The position numbers were made by a program, and so were the translations under genes. DNA of 64,000 bases, taken from positions 71,191,554 through 71,255,553 of the forward strand of contig OX485803.1 of the NCBI GenBank assembly GCA_950295325.1. The letters run 5' to 3'. The stretch is from Polytrichum commune. Lineage: Eukaryota; Streptophyta; Polytrichopsida; Polytrichales; Polytrichaceae. Under the pieces are notes generated by a model, which searched no databases, was not told the DNA's origin, and saw only the letters and a list, made by a program, of their open reading frames with translations. This document shows positions 34,430-48,264 of this stretch, in pieces. Position 1 is the first letter of the stretch. Each line of letters opens with the position of its first letter.

Positions 34430-36405
34430 ATGTGTGTTAGATGTGTAATATGATATGATGTTAGTATGCACTTTGAGGTATTAATGTAATCTGACATGAG
34501 GTTAGAAATTTGTGTTATATGTGAAATCTGATGTAGCCCCTACTTATGTTTGTATTAAGGGTTATATGTGAAATCTGATATGAGGCTTAGTTAGTCAATT
34601 AAGCTTAGATAAGCTTAGATAGTCAAATATAAGATATGCTTAGTTATTGACATCTAATATAATCTTAGTGAGGGTAGTCTGACATTATTTAGTTAGTGTA
34701 ACCTGAAATAATCTGAGTTTGGGCCGAGGTTAAGTATCTGTAGTTTAACATTATTATCTGAAGTTAGTATCTGAAATTTATGAGGTATCTGAAGTATCTG
34801 AAGTTTAACCTTACTATCTGAAATTTTTGAAATTTCCAGGTCCTAGTTTGAGGGTCCGAGACACTCTTTATGGTTTAAGGGTTCCAGGGCCTAGTTTGTG
34901 TGTCTCGGTCCCGAGACACTTTTTCTGGTAAAGGGTTCCAGGGCCTAGTATGAGTGTCTCGGTCCCAAGACACCTTTCTGTTCCCGACACACATTTCTGA
35001 ATTTCCAGGGTATAAGCTTAGTGGGTTATCTTATATGAGGTCATATATGTGTTATCTGATACGAGGTCATATATGTGGGTCTCAAGTGTAATCTTATATG
35101 AGGTTATATATGTGGGTGTGAAGTGTAATCTGATATGAGGTTTCTTATGTGGGTCACAAGTGTAATCTGATATACGTTAAGTTAGCAATGTTGGGTTGTA
35201 GTGTAATCTGATCTAAGCTAAGTTAGTGAAATGTGATACAAGCAGAGATAGGGTAATGTGATATAAGGTTAGATATTTCTGAAATTTCAGGGCCAAGATG
35301 AGTGTCTCGGTCCCGAGACAGTTTAGCTGGTATTCTAACTATACTGTCACAATCATAGTTGATTTTGATATCTAGATATGCTTTATACAAGTGTTATTTG
35401 ATATGAGGTTATATATGTGGGTCTCTTGTGTAATCTGATTTGAGGTTTCTTATGTGGGTCACAAGTGTAATCTGATATAGGTTAAGTTAGCAATGTTGGG
35501 TAGTAGTGTAATCTGATCTAAGCTAAGTAAGTGAAATGTGATACAATCAGAGTTAGTGTAATGTGATATAAGGTTGGATATTTCTGAAATTCCAGGGCCG
35601 AGATGAGTGTCTCGGTCCCGAGACAGTTTAGCTGGTATTCAAACTATATTGTCACAATCATAGTTGATTTTAATATCTAGATATGGTTTATACAATTGTT
35701 ATCTGATATGAGGTTATATATGTGGGTCACAAGTGTAATATGATATAGGTTAAGTTAGCAATGTTGGGTTGTAGTGTAATCTGATCTAAGCTAAGTTAGT
35801 GAAATGTGATACAATCAGAGTTAGGGTAATGTGATATAAGGTTGGATATTTCTGAAATTCCAGGGCCGAGATGAGTGTCTCGGTCCCGAGACAAATTCGA
35901 TGGTATTCAAACTATACTGTCACAATCATAGTTGATTTTGATATCTAGATATGCTTTATACAAGTGTTATCTGATATGAGGTTATATATGTGGGTCTCTT
36001 GTGTAATCTGATATGAGGTTATATATGTGGGTCACAAGTGTAATATGATTTGAGGTTTTTTATGTGGGTCACAAGTGTAATCTGATATAGGTTAAGTTAG
36101 CAATGTTGGGTAGTAGTGTAATCTGATCTAAGCTAAGTTAGTGAAATGTGATACAATCAGAGTTAGGGTAATGTGATATAAGGTTGGATATTTATGAAAT
36201 TCCAGGGCCGAGATGAGTGTCTCGGTCTCGAGACAGTTTAGCTGGTATTCAAACTATACTGTCACAATCATAGTTGATTTTGATATCTAGATATGCTTTA
36301 TACAATTGTTATCTGATATGAGGTTATATATGTGGGTCACAAGTGTAATCTGATATAGGTTAAGTTAGCAATGTTGGGTAGTAGTGTAATCTGATCTAAG
36401 CTAAG
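34430..36405 (+). repeat. P3 dyad array in the 3' intron of gene C
   Basis: Starts 33 bp after the last gene C exon. About 34435-35370 is nearly identical to 28245-29180 upstream of the gene. P3 dyads lie near 34900, 34952, 35303, 35607, 35877 and 36216. The array is cut in mid-unit (…CTAAGCTAAG) by LTR R3. Confidence 0.85.
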
Positions 36406-39245
36406 TGTGGTACTTTTGGGCCACCCCCTTTCGAGGGAGCCGAAAAGTATCACACAAGCCCTTCGGTGAAGGTGGCCTGCATTTGCAGGCGCCCAAGCCG
36501 AACCCGGATGATAGATGTATAACGTGAGTAGTTAGATTTTTAAGGGAGATTAAATATGCGTCGTAGTACCTCCGGAGGTTAGGCCTTAGTTTTTTACTAG
36601 TGTGGCTTTAAACTCCACTAACCAATTTCATATCTAGTTCTAACCTTAACCTACAACCTATTCTACGCGCAGACGCACCAGCCTTGAAACCAAGGCAATC
36701 CTAATTTGTGAATTGGGATGGTTCTGATACACCCAACCGGGTGTGACTCATACCACCCCAACTCAACGAACGGAATAACGACAATTTGATGGACCATTCA
36801 ATTCTTCCTATTTCTTTATTTAGTTCTATTTAGTTTTCTAAGCGGGGGAACTTGGCCTAAGTCCCACCCTTCATACAAATTCCTTCTTAAATACTTACTT
36901 TTGTTTGCACGTCCTGACTTACTACATTAACATATTAGGCATCACCCCTTACCTCGGGTCTCTTGCCAACAAGGGTTTACGATTTATTTTGTATGTTTTG
37001 ATTGTTAAATGTGTTTACACTGGATAGACCACGAAATGCAACTCAATGGGACCAGGGTGACGGGCGACCTGTAGGTTCAACCTGTTGCGCAATCTTCATA
37101 AATTGGGGCCATTACTCCCAATCTATGGGGCCAACAACATAATAGTGGATTCGCGGGTCATTAACCCCACCTTTCCACCAACAACATTCAGAGTGGTCGT
37201 GTCGGTGATTAATCCGACTTACCACACACGAAACTTGCTAATAAATGAAGCTACTACCACAAAACATACCAAGGGCCCCGAAAACAATGGAATTGGGTAC
37301 TCCCTTGGCGGTCAAGTGGTCAAGCCACTTGACCTTACGAGATAGGTGAGTGGGTTTAGAGATGCGTACCTTAGCCGTGCTCCCTCCGACCCTAAATGGA
37401 AGGCTTAAGGTTAGTTAATTTACCTCAATTTTCCTCGGTTGATTTGGGCTTGATGTAGGCCGAGCCGCTACCTCCTTCCTTGCTCCACTTTCCGAGCGTC
37501 GACCTTGCCTCCTTCTTTGTAACTAGTTTGGTAGTAAGCGTACCTTAGTTAACAATTAAAATATAAAGTGTTATTCTGCCCTGTAATTTAATCCTAAGCA
37601 TAATATTTATACTTAGTGCACCAAATTATCTTTCCAATGATCTAAAAATCACTCTAATCGGATAAGAAATGCAAAAGTTATGAGGGTTGGAAGTGTGAGG
37701 TCGATTCAACCGACCCTTCCAACCCACCTATCTACCTTCTAACTTCAAAAATTCATAGCACATTCCTTACTACTTGGATCTAGGCTTTCCTTATACCATT
37801 GGAAAGCTATGAACAAGCTCTAACTAGAAAAATTATGACATCAGCAGGTTAAGCTAATAGAAATTCAGCGGACTCCTTGTAACACAGCAGTCAATCAAGA
37901 AGGCTTAAACTATGTATCTCGCCTTCAACAATTCATATCTAATTCAAATCTTAGTCAAATCAAACGTTCTATATGACCCTGGAGAGATATTAAAAAGATG
38001 TATTTGATAAAAATATGTGATTAGAAAGGTAAGCCGAAGTGAACCCAGCAGGTCCTCTGTAATGCAGCAGTCAACCAAAAGTTCTCAAACTATGTGTCCC
38101 ATCTTGCACAATTCATATCTAATTCAAATCATGCTCAAATCAAATGTTCTAAGCCATTTTGGAAAGCTACACAAAAGTTCTACTTGGGAAAAATATAATT
38201 TCTTGGAATTAAAATTCCTATTGGGCTCGCAGGTCTGATCCAGCAGCCGCTACCCACAAGACCACCCAGTTTTTTCTACTCCATCTTTGAAAATCCATAA
38301 CTAATTGTCATCTCAACCAAATCACAAATGGGAAACGGCTATGGATGGCTATATGAAATCTCTCTAAGAGAAAAATGATAAGTATCTTGTTCTAGCTTTT
38401 GAACTAAGCCTTCAGGGCATTGGCAGATGAGGTCTATAATGCCTCTACTCAAAACTCTACCATCCAACCTACCTCTACAAAAGAAGGAATAATTTTGTTG
38501 GTGTGTTAATAAACACACAACCTAACTAGGAGAGAGAGAGTAGAGGAGGTTCTCAAGCCTTTCTTTTAGACCATTGAGAATACATGCTAAAGGATTTTTT
38601 CCTAACTACATTGAAGCAGGGCTTCGCCCAAAAACTAGAGAAAGAGAGAGAGCTACAAGGTGGAAGGAGGGGTTTTTAAACCCTCTCACAAAAGGGTTGG
38701 ACCCCTCCTCCACCGGATCCATTTTTCAAACCCTTTCCCGAAATTTTGGCTCGGGGGTTTTCCCGGTTGAGGTTGCCACCCTCTCGCCGAGGTGGCTCCG
38801 ACAAAAAACCTTTAGAAATCTTTCTAATTTTTCCGCCATCGAGTTGGCAAGGGGGCAAGTGGGCAAGTATCCCCTTTGCTCTCTTTCTTTTTTGTCTTCA
38901 AAATTCTTCACGCCTATTTTATCTTCTTACGTAAAACACCTCCAATAGTCTTGTGTGCCTCACACTAACTAATAAACTAACACTTGCTTAGCTAGCATCT
39001 ACTAACATTTGCTTAATAACTAGCATCTACTAATATTTGCTTAGCTAGTTGTTTTTACTAGCTAGCACATTTTTTCTACTTTGCTATCTTCTAGCACTAC
39101 TTAGTTTCATTTTGACCTTCCTTCTTCTAGGCTAAATGCTAAATGAACTAATTTTCCCTAAATTCCCTATCAATTCTAACTTTTAATGCTAACATTCTAA
39201 CTAAAAGTGATCCCGCAGAGTGGTGGACCACTCAAAGGGTTCACA
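36406..39245 (+). mobile_element. LTR copy R3 (2840 bp) without target duplication
   Basis: Same ends as R1 (TGTGGTAC...GGGTTCACA) and very similar to it throughout. The flanking 5-mers differ (CTAAG before, AGTCT after), unlike R1 and R2. It joins an intron of gene C to the 3' coding part of gene B. This is what recombination between two LTRs at different sites, with loss of the DNA between them, would leave. Confidence 0.8.
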
Positions 39246-41859
39246 AGTCTCCTCCACAAGCTCCTTGGGGTGTGGTGGGGACAACGAGTAGACTTTCCTG
39301 AACACCTTGTGAGGTTTAATAGGCAGTCGCCCAGTTGGTGAAGACTTGCGTGTCAAGAAATAAAGTTGCACGGCCCCCACTTGCTTCACCCCCCTTGCCT
39401 CTTGAATAACAGTGATCCCTTCTGTCTTCGCCGGGATGTAGGTGTTGTGGTACAGATCGTATTCGAGGTCCATCGTTGATGTGTATAGATGGACAACGGA
39501 TGTGGACCTCTCTTGCTCTACAATCCATAACCACACATGAGGCTCGAAGAGGGCAGGCGAGCGATAGCTCTTGAATGCTTTTAAAAAGGGGTCGTAGAAG
39601 GGTGCTCCCGCAACGTCTTGTTTCCAAGCTCCGGGAATCGCACGAAAATAAAAAATGGCGAAAGGGCAACCCCGAGGGTCATCTCTCACAGAGGCTCTTG
39701 AAGCATGGGTGTCCCATGTGCCGAACTTCAGGCCCTTTGTGACCGTGCAGAATCTCGCAAACCCTCCGAATTTCGTTTTCTTTTTCCTATTGAGAAAGTT
39801 CACGTACAACCCTGCCTCCCTCTCGTCAATGGATCCCTTCTTTTCGTTTCTTCTGGATCGTTGGGCAAGGAAGGATGATGCCCCTCTTATCAAAGCTCGC
39901 ATGGACACGCCATTGATGTGGTATTCACCCTTCAGCTTCCTCCAATTCTCCCACACGATCTCACCATCGCTATTTATGAGGTTGTGGGAGGGTAGCAATT
40001 TGCTTATCTCCCTTATAGCCATGGTCTTCTTCTTCCTGTAATCGCACCATTCCTTAATGTGGTACGTAGAGGGCTTCATATGCTTCGGCCTCTTCAGAAA
40101 GATTTTAGGATAGGGCAGAGTCCTTCTAGGAGTCCCTAGAAGGATGTGTTCTGCTGCCCTGTACAGCTCTGAGTCCATCAATCCTTGGAGGGGACGAAAG
40201 AACTCTCGCAGGATTGGTGGTACCTTAATCTTTGAATCGCTCTTGTACATGTTCTCCGTATCTGGATTCACAAGGTCCCCGTTGTTGTGGGCATCGAAGA
40301 GTCGCAACCATATTGCCCACGTCTCCTCTGTTGCAGTGATGAGCTTGAGTTCACCCTTTAATTCATGCACTGTCTTCATGCCGCTTGTCTTCATGTCTAT
40401 ACTCGAGAACTTTGTCAAGATGGCATTGCTGAATGTCTGCAAGAGGCATGAATTGCAAGAAATTAGTACATCGAAATTAGTAGACATTAAATTCAAAGAA
40501 TTGAAGCAGTGGAACGAGAAGGGGCAGGTTTATGGACGTGCGTCCGTAAATATATATGAGTGACATACCTGCCATTAGGGTTCTTGACGACTGCATTGTC
40601 TCTTTCTTTTGGGGGACATTCGTGCTCCACCCACAAGGTCCTCCCAGCCACGATGTTGGCTGCCCATGAAGCCTCGAACTGCCTAACTTTATTTCCTTGG
40701 TTCATGAAAGCAGATATTGCTATGAGCTGGTTAGAGTCCTTGGAATGCACGACGAATGCCTTCCAATATCGGATTGTTTCCTTCAATGGGTTTTTCCACT
40801 CGTCGTCTTCAAGGAGAGCTTTTGCAGCCATCACACTATGTTGGCCGTCGACTATGTAAAACTCTCCATTCTTGAGAATTGGCCAATTTTTCTCGTTGAC
40901 TTCTACTATAGGATCCTTTGGTGTGACACAAATGGTCTGCCTGTCAAATTTGGGGTTGTTCATGGTGTTGTTCATTTGCCACCATACCCCGCTTTCTTCT
41001 TTCGCTCTGGTATTCATACTCTTGGTGCCCTTGTGGCATTTGTAGACGTCTACGTCGAAAGTGAAATACCTGCCCAGCGGCCAGCAACCCTTTGTCTTCT
41101 CATCGAATTCTTGGAAGATCTTTGTGAAGAGTTCGGCGTCAGGGCGTTGACCATTTTTAGGAGAGGAACGACAGTTAGTGTGGAGCTGACATCTGGACCC
41201 TCTTTTAGCCCAGATGACTCCATCTGCGAGTGAGAGTGTTTACTCGTCTGTCTGCTCCCTCTTGATGCACCACTCTGCGAGGGCCTTGAGGTTTCTGGCA
41301 CAGGTTTGGGCACACGCTTGGGTCGTTCAGAAACGACTTGTTTCTTCTTCTCCTTCCCCTTTCTGGCCTCTAGCAACGCCCCATTCACTCTTGTAACATT
41401 GTTCAAGAGTCGTCCAAGCCGCTTACCCGTCCAAGGTGCATTGCATGCATAGTCTTGGAACTCCGTCTGGAGATTGAAGCAAGCCGCATCTGTACTAGCA
41501 TTTTCACATTCATTTTTGTTGAAGGGGTGGTAGGATTCATGCAAAATGAATGTGACCCGATCTTCTTTCTTCTCAAGGTCAATAACTACATAGTCCCCTT
41601 GGGCCACTGCACACTCTACTATCCAGGATTTAAGCTTTATCCACTTTTCGGCTTCATCTATGTCCGACTTAATTTGATATGTAAATCTAAGCACAAATAT
41701 CTCTTTCTCGTCCTTCTCTACCAGTACTGTCCAATTATCTACAATTTCATCTTGTGGCTTGTAGTGGTCGTTGGGGCTGATGTCTTTGATATCTTTTGGC
41801 AGCGGAGGAATGAGAGCCTCTGCGAACATCTCAATTGCGTGTCTCTTTTTAGATGCCAT
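39246..41859 (-). pseudogene. Gene B: ParB/DGQHR-like plus methyltransferase-like protein, truncated
   Basis: Homolog of gene A. ATG at 41859 follows TTGCAG, as in A (both begin MA-KK). Exon 1 is 41859-40569 and exon 2 starts at about 40436 or 40428. FYIVDGQHSVMAAK (D codon at 40849) and CPPKERDNAVVKNP match A, and exon 2 aligns with A along its length (for example KFSSID, YDPFL, VWLWIVE). The reading frame shifts by one base near 41165-41210, before NGQRPDAELF. Exon 2 stops at the LTR junction 39245/39246, before methyltransferase motif I; the acidic and phosphatase-like exons of A have no counterpart here. Its leader and intron carry P2 instead of P1. Confidence 0.6.
40528..40551. repeat. 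P2 dyad in intron 1 of gene B
   Basis: Slightly diverged P2: arms GTTTATGGACG and CGTCCGTAAAT around TG, inside the intron between the two gene B exons, at the place where gene A has two P1 dyads. Confidence 0.75.
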
Positions 41860-41916
41860 CTGCAAATGGTGACATACACAACATGTTCGAATTATGGTCA
41901 ATGGATGTAGATCTAA

Positions 41917-42682
41917 CTTTACGAACGCGCGTTCGTAAAGTTTTGCATATTCTATCAATTATATCTTTTAAAGAATGTTATAGTGAATACGCAAATCGCG
42001 TACATTATATGCTCAATCGCGTACATTATATGCGCGTCCGTGACCTCTGTACATATATGATAGAAAATGATGTGCTTACTTATATATGTCTAGTTTACGG
42101 ACGTGCGTCCGTAAACTCTGCACATATATTATATACAGAATTAGTTGTCATATATGCCTAGTTTAGGAACGTGAATCTGTAAAGTTTTCAATCATTTTAT
42201 ACTATTGACAAATCTCTATATGTTACGGACGGGCGTCTGTAACCTCGACATATATTATTCAGTGAATTATTACTTATTTTGCCTAGTTTACGGACGCGCG
42301 TCCGTAAACTTTTCAAATATTTTATTCAGGAAAAGTTTATGCTACTTACAATTCTTTTGATGTTACGGACGTGCGTCCGTAAACTACTCACATGTATTAT
42401 TCAGTGGATTATTACTTATTTTGCAAAGTTTACGGACGCGCGTCCGTAAACTTTGCAAATATTTTATTCAGGAAAAGTTTATTCTATTTACAATTCTGTG
42501 GAAGTTACGGACGCGCGTCCGTAAACTCCGCATATATATTGTGTGAGGGTCTTCTTTCTCACCCACACAAGGTCCATAAAGTTTACGGACGCGCGTCCGT
42601 AAACTCCGCATATATATTGTGTGATGGTCTTCTTTCTCACCCACACATGGTCCATAAAGTTTACGGACGCGCGTCCGTAAAC
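41917..42682. repeat. P2 dyad array in the leader of gene B
   Basis: Consensus: arm GTTTACGGACG, two bases CG, reverse complement (24 bp, perfect palindrome). Good copies at 42093-42116 (central TG), 42286-42309, 42428-42451, 42581-42604 and 42659-42682, with near-perfect ones near 42362 and 42504 and diverged ones near 42163 and 42225. The copy at 41917-41940 has arm CTTTACGAACG and is still perfectly symmetric. The array lies just upstream of the acceptor that precedes the ATG, so it is probably in a leader intron. Confidence 0.88.
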
Positions 42683-44170
42683 TTTAAGGGGTTTATTGGT
42701 TACTGTAAATTAAACATTCTGGAGCATTTGCGGAATAGGTTATTTTCATTAATGACCCGCATTTTTCGGGATTTTACCTTGTCTTCTAATATGGTATTGC
42801 TCTCCAAAGAATGCAATATGGCACAGCACTGCAATAGCAACCTCTGCACTGCAAAATTGAGAAAATTATACCCTTTCAGAACACTGACATGTCCAAAACT
42901 AAATGATTCTTAGAGCCTGGCGATATGCAAAGTACCAAACAAATTCAGAATTGCTTGAATGTGGAATCTCACTTGCTCTCAAGGTTGTTGGAGCTCACAT
43001 GCTTTGAAGCTAACCTTAAGCCCTAAACCACAACAACCAAAGAGTGCAATCATACAAAATGCGATTGCAATGTTATAGAAATGTTACCTTTGTAGAATGT
43101 TTTCTCCTGCTCCTAAACTACAACTCCTACTCGTGCTGCAGGTAAAACCGACTGCAAATCAACAATATAATTGAGGTTAGAAACCTCGAGTAATGCAATG
43201 GTACTCCTAAATTGCATCGAAACCACAAAAAAACCCTACTACAAACATTAAACTGGATTGAACATGGACATCACATTGAAGTGTCCTTTCAAAACAAAAC
43301 ATGTGATTTCTTTGATCTTGGAAGAGGCAAAGATTTCAATAGGAAGAGAAATGAACAAGGCCTACAAGATCCCCAAAACAATGAAATTGAACAATGAGAA
43401 TGACAAAATGAGAATGACAAAGGAGAATGAGCATTGACAAAGGAGAATGCAATTGCAATGTCATTCTACACCAGCAAGACCAGCAAGAGCAACAAAAAGA
43501 CCAGCATGTTGATCACAGCATGAACACCAGCAAGAGCAACAAAAAGTATGCGAACACAAGGTTACCTGAAGAGCAAATATGTGGAAACCTATGTACATCA
43601 AAGGATAGCGCCAAATAACTTTTGGCAGATCATGGGGTAGCCGAAAGAAACCATACACAAGTAAATATATTCTCTGCAATAAATCAGTCCAACTGTTAAT
43701 GTAATCCAGCTTCAACAAGGAGCAACTTAAAACCAACCTAAAATATTTAGATCAAGCAAGAAAGAAAAGAAGATAAACACTCATCGCTATCTATCACTGG
43801 AAGGTGTGGTATGCTCTCTAGAATGTAAATGGGTTGAGGTTTTCTCCACACCTGAATCCCAGCAAGAGCACGAAGCAGCAGGAACGAAGAGAGCATGAAC
43901 ACCAGCAAGAGCAGCAAGAGCAACACCACAAAGAGAGCAGCAAGAGCGAAGAGAAACGAAAACGAGGAGGGCGAAAATGAGCTCCTGAAAACCCTAAAAC
44001 CCTAATGAGGAACGAGGGCCTCCAATCGCCCCGACCCCAAACATCGCATCACCCCGCGCCCAAACGCCACGCGTTCACCACACGTGGCATAACCCTATTC
44101 GCCTAGCCATTGTGGTTTGTGTGTGTTGAGAAGAGATTGGAGTACATGCTCAAAAATTGTTAACCATCTA
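42683..44170. other. Upstream region of gene B and intergenic DNA
   Basis: No gene recognised. 43470-43560 and 43860-43950 contain CAGCAAGAGCAACA-type low-complexity repeats whose open frames are repeat translations. The promoter and first leader exon of gene B should lie here but could not be fixed. Confidence 0.4.
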
Positions 44171-45973
44171 CACCCTAACCTTGATAATGTCACACCCTCC
44201 GTTTCACCAAAAAGTGTGATATAAACAAGGTGTGACATACTTGATAATGTCACATTTTGTGCATAATGTGATATTATAAAAAAATATGTAGAAAATCAAA
44301 ATATAATTACAATTTTTAAAAAAAATACGAGACTTCAATGTTTCTGAATGTAAAATCTAATTCAAAATTGTGAATAACAACAAGAGCACATCATAATGTG
44401 TCATTGAGATCAGGTAAAGACCTCTCACTAGAGACAAAGAAGCTTCTAATGTCACATTGTTTTGTTGATGTTAAATGTGCAACACCAATTCTAATGAGTT
44501 TGTCATGGATTTTTTCCATTTCTAACAACTCATGAGTGCTCAAAATATGAGAACCTTGGCTAGCCATAAAATTCAAAACATCTTTAGCATATTTTTGTGC
44601 ATTGCTTAGCTTCACTACTTTAGACTCATCATCACTGCTATCAACAATCAACGGGTCCACTTCCATGGAATCAAGAACCTGTTCGCCATCTTTGCACTAA
44701 TTGCACAAACTTCTCAATAGAAAATTCCACCTCAAAATCATCTTCACCTTCCATGTTTATGTACTCCAAAGGACAAAGCTTTTCTACAGGCTTGCCTTCA
44801 ACATCCAAACCCAAATTTAATGCGGCGATGAGTCTACCCAATTTCAAAGTTGCTTCCTCCATTTTGGACTTCATACGTTCATCAAGATTGTTTATATCTG
44901 CATTCCACTCTGCAGGCAATATGGCGGACTTTCTCCAACAATTTCTAATGGTTTGATCATCTAATTCATGCCATGCCGCCACACACCATAGCATAGCTTG
45001 AAATACATCAACATTCAATTTCCCCAAATCTTCATTTGAGTTGTTATCAATTTGTTGCAAAGTCCAGGCAACAAGCTTGCGCTTATAGCACATTTTGAAT
45101 GCTGCAATCACTCCTTGATCCAAAGGTTGAACAACTGAAGTCACATTTGGTGGAAGGAACAAGATAGTGATATGGGAGAGTACAAAATCATTAAACCCAT
45201 CTATAACTTTCTTGACCTCACCATGAATATCATGGCTTCTTGCAAATTGCTTCTCGGAAATGTTTTACCAGCTCTAAATCTTCAAGGTTAAGAGGCATTT
45301 ATCGACATTGGAAATGGCTACTGAAGGAATGCAACTAAGGTGCTTACCATGTGTGCGCCATCTTCAACGGTAGCCACAAAATCCTCAGGAACCACCGATT
45401 GATCAACTTCCACCTCACAATGCAATTCTCTGAAAATGCCACAGAATGAATGCCAATAGTCTAAGTTTGAAACAGAGAAATCAATTACAAGGTCTTCAAC
45501 ACCGAACTGATTCAACAAGCCTCAAAGCTTCAAAAGTACCATTTAGGAAGAAACCTTGTGGATGCAGCAGTTTGTTGAGGAGAGTGGCAAGAAGATGAGG
45601 GGCAGAGCGGTGTGTGGAGCGGCGAGAGGAGAGAGCATACGATGCAGGCAGAGCTGCGAGAAGTTGATCTGCGAGAGAAACCGTTGCTTCTTCAGCACAT
45701 GAGATTCAAGATTCAAGAACCCAAGATTCAAGCGGAAGCATGTGAAGATGCCGACGTCATCCATAGAATTTGTTGTCCATCCGGCCTTTTTTCATCCATG
45801 TTACTTGTTATTATCACACTTACACTACAAATTTTGAAAAAAAAATGTGACATTATCGAGGGTGATAGTGATAATAACGAGGGAGTTTTACACTATGGAA
45901 ATCGGTTTCAAACTTTTAGGTGACAATATCAAGGTGTTCTATTAACAAGTGTGATATTATCAAGGTTAGGGTG
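44171..45973 (-). mobile_element. pogo/Tigger-type DNA transposon with TIRs
   Basis: Left end CACCCTAACCTTGATAAT and right end ATTATCAAGGTTAGGGTG are matching terminal inverted repeats (about 24 bp, one or two mismatches), flanked by TA on both sides (44169-44170 and 45974-45975). That is the target duplication of the Tc1/mariner/pogo superfamily. The minus strand carries a transposase remnant. Confidence 0.85.
44391..45180 (-). pseudogene. pogo-type transposase remnant (C-terminal DDE part)
   Basis: FLPPNVTSVVQPLDQGVIAAFK is diagnostic of the DDE_1 domain of pogo/Tigger/jerky transposases. NCWRKSAILP and the end KQCDIRSFF also fit. A one-base frameshift near 44670 separates 44671-45162 from 44391-44666. 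The N-terminal DNA-binding part is missing or decayed (45181-45900), so the copy is inactive. Confidence 0.8.
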
Positions 45974-48260
45974 TAGACGCAATAGTCAAACATAATTGCG
46001 TAGACCTGTATCATCTTTTGATAACTGATGAGAGAATATTTATTTCGACAATGGATGAGATATTTAAACAAACTTTGAATTTCATGAAGAAAGTTGTTAT
46101 AGGCACGAAATGGATTTGCTAATCATATCGCACTAATGACGTTTTCCACTTTTTTGCGTCAATGGAATACCACATGTACTATATTAAGATAACGATAGTC
46201 TAGAATGAAGTTAAGTAAAAGCACATAGTTCATTATTTTTGCGTTAATAGATTTGCAAAAATAACATGCGTTTACATGGTTTAGGGTTTGTTACATGGTT
46301 TGTTACATGGTTTAGGGTTTGCCTCATAGAAGAATTGAATTGTTACAAAGGAGGGATTTCTCATGTGATAATTGTCAATATGTGGTTTAGCTTATTGACG
46401 CAATTCATGAATTTTCTGATTACGTTGGCCAAGATTGGGTAAAAGGCTATACCAGGACAACTTAATTCAAAATCATAATTAATCTAAGAATGTCAACAAT
46501 TTTGATTAATGTTGACTACATTGTAAATTTCAAGTTACACTAATTTTTTAAAATTAAATGCAAGGGTATGGACTATACCCAAGTGCCCCCGGTTTTGGTA
46601 AGTAAATGGCCTACTCACTGCCGGATTGTTGTTTGGGTAATTAGAGTGAGGCGAGTGGTTGTCAACATTGCATGTATTGATACATAGAGATTTTTTAAGT
46701 TTATACCCCTAATTGATAATCTAATTGTCAATGTTACCACTACATAAAGTGAAATAATCATGTGTTTGTTTCAATAAAACTTAATTGTGACACCTAAATG
46801 ATACCAAAATAGTCTTTTAAAAGTATGGTAACCATCACGGTTCAATAGTCAACATAATTGCGGGGACCTATATGAACATTTCATGAACATGAGAATCTTC
46901 ACTTTTGATATTAATGAGTGAAATATTCATACGAGCTCTGAAAGAATTCATTATTCTAGGAAACGTAAAAGTATTGAAATTATAGGATGTGAGGTTGAGT
47001 AACTCAATTATTGTAAGATTTTCTTTGTGGAGTTGTTGTAATATAAAGGTAAGCGGGCTTTAAATAATGCTATGTTTGGCTCACATGAAAGGATAACAAG
47101 TCCCGTCTAAATCTTGTACTTGCCTCTAAGGGGTAGATTTTACCCAGCCAAAGAAAGATTTAAAATAATGAAAGGCAAGGTTACCCATAAATTTGCTTCA
47201 CTTTTGAAGTGTTTATGGTTTTATTTTACAAAATTTAAAGGTAGTCATATAGTTTTGAATTACTTCCACTTAAGCCTTGACATGTATTGGAAGTTATTCA
47301 GTTAACCATGCTTGCACTATGTCCTCGTGTTTGTTTATGGTTGGGCGGTTATAGGGTTTAGGGTATCACGTATGAACTAATGAGAGTATCCCCCTTCTGT
47401 CACCAACTTAATATTGCTTGCCTTAATAATATTTGGATACCCTACCCTCCCCTTCTCTCTATAATGTTACTTTGAACAACAATTGCTATTGTTTGAGTCA
47501 TTGCTATAGATAATGTACTAAAAATTGTTTTTTTCTCACGTATAGTACATGAAGAAGGCTAGTATTAGTTTTTTTGAAATAAATGTTGATGTATTGAAGG
47601 GGGCCCTAAGGTTAAGAGAGGAAATTGACAATATTGATTTTAATGCAACCCATAGTACCTATGACAATAGATGTGCTACTTTCATGTGCTACTTTAGATG
47701 TCCTCAAAGTTTGTGTACGTATTAATACAATTATGTATAGGTGTGTAAAGGTGGGTAAATTAAACGGGTTAAATGTTAGGGTGGTGGCCAATGTAATTAC
47801 GATATTAAATGCAAGATGAGAGGAGATAACATGATATTGGAGTGAATATCATTACATTGTATGCAAAACAATAAAATGGATGCTAGTTTAATTTTGAATG
47901 ACATGTATTTTTATACTCCATGCACTATTGTTGTTGTTGTGGTTTATTTTTTACACGATACTATAATGTTCTGTCTACTAATTCTACAATGACCTCTCAA
48001 TATTAGGTACTTCAATATTATAAACCACACCTCAACAATGTTCAATGCTCATATATTATTAGCCAATTTGCTTTGTTGTCCACCATAAATACATAGATGC
48101 CTTTTGTTTTGTCATTATGTGGACTCATGGTCTATGCATGTTGTCCACTATGAATACACATTCCATTGTAAGGCTGGCACTCGGAATGTAGTAATGTTAG
48201 GTTTTTATTTATAGGACGTAGTTGGTGGCGAGTATCCTATGTTGGAAAACGGATCCAAGG
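45974..48260. other. AT-rich intergenic DNA without recognisable gene
   Basis: Only short open frames without domain signals. A TTTAGGG-related stretch (TTACATGGTTTAGGGTTTG) repeats near 46275-46320. Confidence 0.5.
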
Positions 48261-48264
48261 GAAA

